Shown: positions 12,483 to 16,956 of the stretch, in pieces
How positions within the stretch are numbered: the stretch's first letter is position 1
Layout: every line of letters starts with the position of its first letter
From: DATCYZ01 sp036526195
GTDB lineage: Bacteria; Pseudomonadota; Gammaproteobacteria; Burkholderiales; SG8-39
Length of the DNA: 16,956 bases
Direction: 5' to 3'
Assembly: GCA_036526195.1 (NCBI GenBank)
Contig: DATCYZ010000164.1
Location: 1-16,956 of the forward strand
The notes under the pieces: model-generated
What the model saw: only the letters and a program-made list of their open reading frames with translations
Databases searched by the model: none
Told to the model about the DNA's origin: nothing
Made by a program: the position numbers and the translations under genes

Positions 12483-14216
12483 ATGCTGCCCAGAAAACCG
12501 CTCGCCAACCTGCATACCCACGAGGTCACCAACATGCCGCCGCATCTCGGCGACCAGGACCTGTGGTCGAACGATGCCGCGCTGCGCGAAGCGGTGGCGC
12601 GCGAAGGCGGCGACTGGGCGACCGGGAAGCTCGCAGGGTTCGGCGCCATCGCCGGTGCCGCCGAGGTGTTCTACAAGGCCGAGCAGGCGAACCGCAACAC
12701 GCCGCAGCTGAAGGCCTTCGATCGCCACGGCATGCGGGTGAACCAGATCGAGTACCACCCCGCGTACCACGACCTGATGAAGCTCGCGATCGAGAACGAA
12801 GTCCCGAGCTTCGCCTGGAATCACCCGCAGCCCGGGGCGCAGGTGGTGCACGCGGCGCTCACCTACATGCTGAGCCAGCCCGAGGGCGGGGTGATGTGCC
12901 CGATGGCGATGACCTACGCGGCGATCCCCGCGCTGCGCGCGACGCCGGCGATTGCCGAGGCATGGATCCCGCGACTGCTCTCCACGTCCTACGACCCGCG
13001 CGACATCCCGGTCGAGGAGAAGACCGGCGCCACCATGGGCATGTTCATGACCGAGAAGCAGGGCGGCTCGGACGTGCGCACGAACTCCACGCGTGCCGTG
13101 CCCGCGGGCGCGCAGACCGGCATGGGCGCGGCCTACCGCCTCACCGGGCACAAGTTCTTCTGCTCGGCGCCGATGTGCGACGCCTTCCTCATGCTCGCGC
13201 TCACGGAGCGCGGCATCTCCTGCTTTCTCGTGCCGCGCTGGACGCCCGAGGGCGAGCGCAACACGCTACTCATCCAGCGCATCAAGGACAAGCTCGGCAA
13301 CCGCTCCAACGCCTCGACCGAGATGGAGTTCTTCGAGGCCTGGGGCGTGATGGTGGGCGAAGAGGGCCGCGGCATTCCCGTCATCCTCGAGATGGTGCAG
13401 GGCAACCGCATGTACTGCTGCACGGCCTCGGCCGGGCTGATGCGGCAGGGCCTCTCGCAGGCACTGCACCACACGCGCCACCGCACTGCGTTTCGAAAGA
13501 CCATCGCCGAGCATCCGCTGATGCAGAACGTGCTCGCGGATCTGGCGCTGGAAGCGGAGGCCGCGCTTGCGCTCAGCCTGCGCGTCGCGCGCGCGATGGA
13601 TGAATCGGCGGACAACGAAGCCGCCGGCGCGCTCGCGCGCATCGGCACGGCGATCGCCAAGTACTGGAACTGCAAGCGCGCCCCGGGCCATTTGTTCGAG
13701 GCGTTGGAATGCCACGGCGGGCCGGGCTACATCGAGGAATCGATCATGCCGCGGCTGTACCGCGAGGCGCCGGTGAACAGCATCTGGGAAGGCTCGGGCA
13801 ACGTCATCTGCCTGGACGTGCTGCGCGCCATGCGGCGCGAGGAACTGGCGATCCCGGCGCTCCTCGCCGAGCTCGAACGCGCGCGCGGCGAGAACCGGCG
13901 GCTCGACGCCGCGATCGTCGCGCTGAAGCAGGACCTCGCCGACCCGGCGGACATGGAACTGCGCGCGCGCAGCCTGACCGAGCAGCTGGCGCTCACGCTG
14001 CAGGGGGCCCTGCTCGTGCAGCACGCGCCGGCGGCGGTGGCCGACGCCTTCTGCGCCTCGCGGCTGGGCGAGCGCTGGAGCGGCAGCTACGGCACGCTGC
14101 CCGCGGGCGCGGACCTTGCGGCGATCATCGAGCGGGCGCTGCCCGCCGGGGCCCCGCTCAGCTCAGCGGCAGATTCACGATCTTCTGGTAGGCCGGCCGC
14201 TCGCACAGCCGCTTGA
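12483..14216 (+). CDS. aidB: AidB-like acyl-CoA dehydrogenase
   Basis: 577-residue flavoprotein of the acyl-CoA dehydrogenase superfamily, closest in my recollection to AidB of E. coli (541 residues). Shared landmarks are THEVTN near the N-terminus, FHPAYH-like YHPAYHDLM (91-99), MTEKQGGSDVRTN (189-201), GHKFFCSAPMCDA, IKDKLGNRSNAS (267-278), ECHGGPGYIEES (409-420) and VNSIWEGSGNVICLDVLR (431-448) with Glu436. AidB binds FAD and DNA and belongs to the adaptive response to alkylation in E. coli, with isovaleryl-CoA dehydrogenase activity reported. The C-terminal 21 or so residues after IIERALPA look unlike the family and overlap the end of the convergent GST gene by 59 nt, which suggests loss of an older stop codon. 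The gene has its own promoter. Confidence 0.88.
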   Translation: MLPRKPLANLHTHEVTNMPPHLGDQDLWSNDAALREAVAREGGDWATGKLAGFGAIAGAAEVFYKAEQANRNTPQLKAFDRHGMRVNQIEYHPAYHDLMKLAIENEVPSFAWNHPQPGAQVVHAALTYMLSQPEGGVMCPMAMTYAAIPALRATPAIAEAWIPRLLSTSYDPRDIPVEEKTGATMGMFMTEKQGGSDVRTNSTRAVPAGAQTGMGAAYRLTGHKFFCSAPMCDAFLMLALTERGISCFLVPRWTPEGERNTLLIQRIKDKLGNRSNASTEMEFFEAWGVMVGEEGRGIPVILEMVQGNRMYCCTASAGLMRQGLSQALHHTRHRTAFRKTIAEHPLMQNVLADLALEAEAALALSLRVARAMDESADNEAAGALARIGTAIAKYWNCKRAPGHLFEALECHGGPGYIEESIMPRLYREAPVNSIWEGSGNVICLDVLRAMRREELAIPALLAELERARGENRRLDAAIVALKQDLADPADMELRARSLTEQLALTLQGALLVQHAPAAVADAFCASRLGERWSGSYGTLPAGADLAAIIERALPAGAPLSSAADSRSSGRPAARTAA

Positions 14217-14775
14217 ACCACGCTTCCAGGTTCGGCGTCGCCGGCCGTTCGATCGGCAGGGTGAACCAGATCTGGATGTGGCAGCCCAACGGGATGTCGG
14301 CCATGGTGAAGGCATCGCCGCCGAGATGCTTGCGGCCTTTCAGGCCCGATTCGGGTGCGACCAGCAGCTGGCCGCACTTCTTGATGCCTTCGTCGATCTC
14401 GGCCTGATTCCGTTTCTCCTCGGGCGTGCGCACCAGGCCCCAGAACACCGGGCGCAGCGCATTGAGGAAGGTGAAGGCCCAGTCCATCCAGCGATCGGCG
14501 TCCGCGCGCGCCTGCAGGTCGGTCGGCCAGAGTGTGCCGCTCGCGTGCTTCGCCGCGAGGTAGCGCACGATGGCGTGGGATTCCCACAGCACGAAGCCGT
14601 CGTCGTCGATGGTCGGCACCAGGCCGGTCGGGTTCATGGCGCGGTACTCGGGCGTGTTGTTCACGCCGAAGGCCATGCCGGCATCGATGCGTTCGTACTT
14701 GAGCTTCAGTTCCTCGATCGCCCAGAGGGCTTTCTTCACGTTGACCGAGTTCGCCCGGCCCCAGATCTTCAGCAT
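14158..14775 (-). CDS. Glutathione S-transferase family protein
   Basis: 205-residue cytosolic GST. The N-terminal thioredoxin-like domain shows GRANSVNVKKALWAIEEL with Ser10 as the likely catalytic residue, NPTGLVPTIDDDGFVLWESHAIVRYL with the cis-Pro pair Val53-Pro54 and the glutathione-binding Glu65-Ser66. The alpha-helical C-terminal domain carries the N-capping motif GDAFTMADIPLG (153-164). The serine active site suggests a theta- or beta-like class. Its 3' end overlaps the acyl-CoA dehydrogenase tail on the other strand. The ATG at 14775 starts the fold precisely; the ribosome-binding site is weak. The physiological substrate is unknown. Confidence 0.93.
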   Translation of the reverse strand: MLKIWGRANSVNVKKALWAIEELKLKYERIDAGMAFGVNNTPEYRAMNPTGLVPTIDDDGFVLWESHAIVRYLAAKHASGTLWPTDLQARADADRWMDWAFTFLNALRPVFWGLVRTPEEKRNQAEIDEGIKKCGQLLVAPESGLKGRKHLGGDAFTMADIPLGCHIQIWFTLPIERPATPNLEAWFKRLCERPAYQKIVNLPLS

Positions 14776-14797
14776 TTCGTTCGACTCCGACTAGAAG

Positions 14798-14817
14798 AAA
14801 GGGGGCAGACCCCTTTT
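14798..14817 (+). repeat. Degenerate REP-like hairpin, copy 3
   Basis: AAAGGGGGCAGACCCCTTTT: same core as the other three copies with one mismatch (GGGGGC for GGGGTC) and shorter A and T runs. Unlike the other copies it is at the 5' side of a gene (22 nt upstream of the GST ATG), and it is inverted relative to copy 4, which is 37 nt away. Confidence 0.65.
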
Positions 14818-14854
14818 CATTGAGATGGCGGTGAAACCTCGACGCAGTCCTCAA

Positions 14855-14877
14855 AAAAAGGGGTCTGACCCCTTTTT
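14855..14877 (-). terminator. REP-like hairpin, copy 4, terminator of the gamma-glutamyltransferase gene
   Basis: On the minus strand it reads A5, GGGGTCAGACCCC, T7: a perfect 10-bp stem, CAG loop and a T tract, starting 6 nt after the stop codon of the upstream gene. It forms an inverted pair with copy 3, so the whole segment 14798-14877 resembles a REP doublet. Confidence 0.78.
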
Positions 14878-14883
14878 GCCCCG

Positions 14884-16506
14884 TCAGAAGCCGACGGCCT
14901 GCCCGTCGCGCCGCGGATCGCTCGCTGCGACGTAGCCACCGTCGAGCTTCCAGATCAGCTGCGCGCTGCCGAAGTCCATGTAGCCTTCCTTCAGTTCGGT
15001 CAGCTGGTGGCCGCGTTTCGTCAGGTCCTCGAGCACGGAATTCTTGAAGCCGCCCTCGACATTCACCTCCAGCCCCTTCACCCAGCGGTAGCGCGGGCCG
15101 TCGCAGGCGGTCTGCGGGTTCTGGCCGTAATCGGCGATGCGCACCATCACCTGCGCGTGGCCCTGTGGCTGCATGGTGCCGCCCATGACGCCGAAGCTCA
15201 TCACCGGTTGCCCGTCCTTCGTCACGAAGCCCGGGATGATGGTCTGGTACGGGCGCTTCTTCGGGCCCACCTGGTTCGGGTGTCCCTTGTCCAGCACGAA
15301 GCTGGAGCCCCGGTTCTGCAGCGAGATGCCGGTGCCCGGCACCACGACGCCGGAGCCGAAGCCCATGAAGTTCGACTGGATCATCGACACCATCATGCCG
15401 GAGGCATCCGCCGCGGCGAGGTACACCGTGCCGCCCTTGGGCGGGGTGCCGGCGGCGAAGGGCTGTGCCTTTTTCATGTCGATCAGCTTTGCGCGGCTTT
15501 TCAGGTAGGCCGGGTCGAGCAATTGCTTCGGTGGCATCGGCATGTAGTCGATGTCGGCCACGTAGGCGAGCGCATCGGCGAAGGCGAGCTTCATCGCCTC
15601 GATCTGCAGGTGCAGGCTGTCGGCGGAATCCACAGGCATCGCGCGCACGTCGAAGTGCGACAGGATGCCGAGGGCAATCAAGGCGACGATGCCCTGCCCG
15701 TTCGGCGGGATCTCGTGCACCGTGAAGCCGCGATAGTCCATGGTCAGCGTGTCGACCCAGTCGGTACCGTGCGCAGCGAGGTCGCTCGCCTTCATCACGC
15801 CGCCGTGCTGCGCCGAGTGCGCTTCCAGTTTTCCAGCGAGGTCGCCGCGATAGAAGGCCTCGCCTTTCGTCGCCGCAATCTTCTCCAGCGTCGCAGCGTG
15901 GTCCGGGAAGCGGAAGCGCTCGCCGGGCAGCGGCGCGCGGCCGCCGGGCATGAAGGCTTCCGCGAAGCCCGGCTGCACCTTGAGCTCGGCCGCCTGCAGG
16001 GTCCATTGCTTCGAGATGGTCGGCGAGACGAGGAAGCCCTCGCGCCCGTAGCGGATCGCCGCCTCGAAGAGCTTCTCGAAGGGCAGCTTGCCGAAGCGCT
16101 CCGAGAGCGCGCGCCAGGCCGAGACCGCGCCCGGCACGGTGACGGTGTTCCAGCCGCGTGGCGGCATCGCCTTCTGGCCGGCGAAGAAATCCGGCGTCCA
16201 GCCCGCGGGCGAGCGGCCCGAGGCGTTCAGGCCCTGGAGCTTCTTTCCGTCCCAGATGATCGCGTACGCATCCGAGCCGATGCCGTTCGACACCGGTTCG
16301 ACCAGCGTCAGCGTGATCGCGGTGGCGAGGATGGCGTCGATCGCATTGCCGCCGGCGGCGAGCATCTGCAAGCCGGCTTGTGCCGCGAGTGGCTGGCTGG
16401 TCGAGACGACGTTCGCGGCGAGGATGGGCTTACGCGGAATCGCGTAAGGCTGCACCCAGTCGAAGGGCAGGGCCGCGGCGGCCGCGTGCGCGTCGGACGC
16501 GTTCAC
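14884..16506 (-). CDS. Gamma-glutamyltransferase-family (Ntn hydrolase) protein, cytoplasmic YwrD-like type
   Basis: 540-residue gamma-glutamyltranspeptidase homologue; members self-cleave and then hydrolyse or transfer gamma-glutamyl groups. The expected nucleophile is Thr360 in KGGTVYLAAADASG, which would give a small subunit of 181 residues. Other landmarks are GGNAIDAILATAITLTLVEP (52-71), NGIGSDAYAI, HEIPPNGQGIVAL, SNFMGFGSGVVVPGTGISLQNRG and MSFGVMGGTMQPQGH. Instead of the TTH(Y)S motif of secreted GGT it has TVYL, and no signal peptide is present, so it fits the intracellular YwrD-like subgroup. The GTG start overlaps the stop of the upstream dehydrogenase (GTGA), suggesting coupled translation. 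Copy 4 of the hairpin closes the unit. Substrate is not deducible. Confidence 0.9.
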   Translation of the reverse strand: MNASDAHAAAAALPFDWVQPYAIPRKPILAANVVSTSQPLAAQAGLQMLAAGGNAIDAILATAITLTLVEPVSNGIGSDAYAIIWDGKKLQGLNASGRSPAGWTPDFFAGQKAMPPRGWNTVTVPGAVSAWRALSERFGKLPFEKLFEAAIRYGREGFLVSPTISKQWTLQAAELKVQPGFAEAFMPGGRAPLPGERFRFPDHAATLEKIAATKGEAFYRGDLAGKLEAHSAQHGGVMKASDLAAHGTDWVDTLTMDYRGFTVHEIPPNGQGIVALIALGILSHFDVRAMPVDSADSLHLQIEAMKLAFADALAYVADIDYMPMPPKQLLDPAYLKSRAKLIDMKKAQPFAAGTPPKGGTVYLAAADASGMMVSMIQSNFMGFGSGVVVPGTGISLQNRGSSFVLDKGHPNQVGPKKRPYQTIIPGFVTKDGQPVMSFGVMGGTMQPQGHAQVMVRIADYGQNPQTACDGPRYRWVKGLEVNVEGGFKNSVLEDLTKRGHQLTELKEGYMDFGSAQLIWKLDGGYVAASDPRRDGQAVGF

Positions 16507-16956
16507 TTGGAGCGCTCGAAGTCGAGCACCACGCGGCCGAGCACCTTGCCCGCCTTGAGTTCGGCGAGGATCCTGTTCACCTCGTCCGCGGAGCGCAGCG
16601 TCACCGGCGTGGCCTTGAGTTTCTTCTTCTTCGCGAGCGCCACCACCTCCTTCAGTTCCTGCAGGTTGCCGACGTAGGAGCCGACCACGCCCACCGCGCG
16701 CTGCGCGATCGGCGGCAGCGACAGCGTCACCTCGCCACCGAACAGGCCGCAGATCACGTAGCGCCCGCCTTTCCTGAGCGCCGGGTAGGCGACGTTGAAG
16801 GTCGCAGGCATGCCGACGAAGTCGATGGCGGCGGCGAGCGATCCCTTCGCCAGCACGCCCAGCTTCGCGGCGGCATCCGGCGCGCGGGTGTCGAGCACCA
16901 GTTTCGCGCCGAGCTTGCGCGCGGCGTCGAATTTCGAGGGGTCGACGTCGCAGGCG
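16503..16956 (-). CDS. Zinc-type alcohol dehydrogenase (MDR superfamily), partial at right edge
   Basis: Only the C-terminal 150 or so residues are inside the window; the 5' end lies beyond base 16956. The visible part starts in the Rossmann domain with CDVDPSKFDAARKLGA, the usual second beta strand where an Asp selects NAD(H), continues with AAIDFVG, LRKGGRYVICGLFGG and VVGSYVGNLQELKEVVALAKK, and ends with LKAGKVLGRVVLDF, the standard end of the family. The catalytic zinc-binding N-terminal domain is outside, so the zinc class is inferred from the family. Its TGA overlaps the GTG of the downstream gamma-glutamyltransferase-like gene, so the two are one transcription unit. Confidence 0.88.
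   Translation of the reverse strand, partial: ACDVDPSKFDAARKLGAKLVLDTRAPDAAAKLGVLAKGSLAAAIDFVGMPATFNVAYPALRKGGRYVICGLFGGEVTLSLPPIAQRAVGVVGSYVGNLQELKEVVALAKKKKLKATPVTLRSADEVNRILAELKAGKVLGRVVLDFERSK

Noticed and set aside
10487..14877. Hairpin copies as a CRISPR-like array
   Set aside because: Copies are irregularly spaced over several kb, are near-palindromic, occur in both orientations, and no Cas gene is present.
14087..16006. Minus-strand frame of 639 codons joining the GGT-like and GST regions
   Set aside because: It passes through the repeat pair and is out of frame with both recognised proteins.
15007..16677. Long plus-strand open frame of 556 codons opposite the GGT-like gene
   Set aside because: It lies exactly antisense to a well-recognised protein. 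Its His/Arg/Glu/Ala-rich composition is typical of a frame shadow in GC-rich DNA.

Overview
The window reads as chromosome of a high-GC betaproteobacterium, most likely Burkholderiales-like. The pointers are a Bug/TctC-type solute-binding protein, a COG4324-type lipoprotein aminopeptidase, an AidB-type acyl-CoA dehydrogenase, strong third-position G/C bias, and tightly packed genes that often start on GTG or TTG. The assignment is inference from gene content, since there is no rRNA or other marker. I recognise no tRNA, rRNA, CRISPR array, transposase or phage gene.

Region 1 (1-2500). An orphan Bug/TctC periplasmic binding protein (+) converges on a D-2-hydroxyglutarate/D-lactate dehydrogenase-type flavoprotein (-). 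A perfect AT-rich palindrome lies between them. Region 2 (2583-8517). A run of seven plus-strand genes, with gaps from -14 to +17 nt, looks like one operon: MaoC hydratase, ABC-type solute-binding protein, HpcH/HpaI CoA-ester lyase, MFS transporter, PaaI-type hotdog thioesterase, small alpha/beta hydrolase and lipoprotein aminopeptidase. The first five fit uptake and CoA-dependent breakdown of a small carboxylic acid: hydrate an enoyl-CoA, cleave the hydroxyacyl-CoA, hydrolyse or recycle CoA esters, move substrate or product. The substrate cannot be read from the sequence.

Region 3 (8519-10440). Small accessory genes: a four-CxxC/CxxxH zinc-ribbon protein (-), a DHWC-motif cupin (+), a type II toxin-antitoxin pair (antitoxin first, RelE/ParE-like toxin second, TTGA overlap) and a TfoX N-domain protein. 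The stop codon of the last overlaps a second copy of the palindrome, in inverted orientation to the first. Region 4 (10518-12370). A TauD/TfdA-type dioxygenase (-) is divergent from an unrecognised secreted protein (+). Region 5 (12483-14775). An AidB-like acyl-CoA dehydrogenase (+) overlaps tail-to-tail with a glutathione S-transferase (-). Region 6 (14884-16956). A cytoplasmic gamma-glutamyltransferase-family protein (-) lies downstream of, and overlaps by 4 nt, a zinc-type alcohol dehydrogenase that runs off the right edge.

Two repeat families stand out. One is a 16-bp perfect palindrome GTAACATATATGTTAC present twice, within a 21-bp match, both times between convergent genes. The other is a hairpin, GGGGTCAGACCCC flanked by A-run and T-run, present four times. 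Three copies sit 0-7 nt beyond a gene's stop codon with the same polarity relative to that gene, so they look like intrinsic terminators made from a dispersed REP-like repeat. The fourth is degenerate and forms an inverted pair with its neighbour. No gene-free stretch exceeds 300 bases; the longest (9002-9151) is a 150-nt divergent gap in which I see no convincing promoter. I found no clear new defence or biosynthetic system. The repeat architecture is the most unusual thing here.
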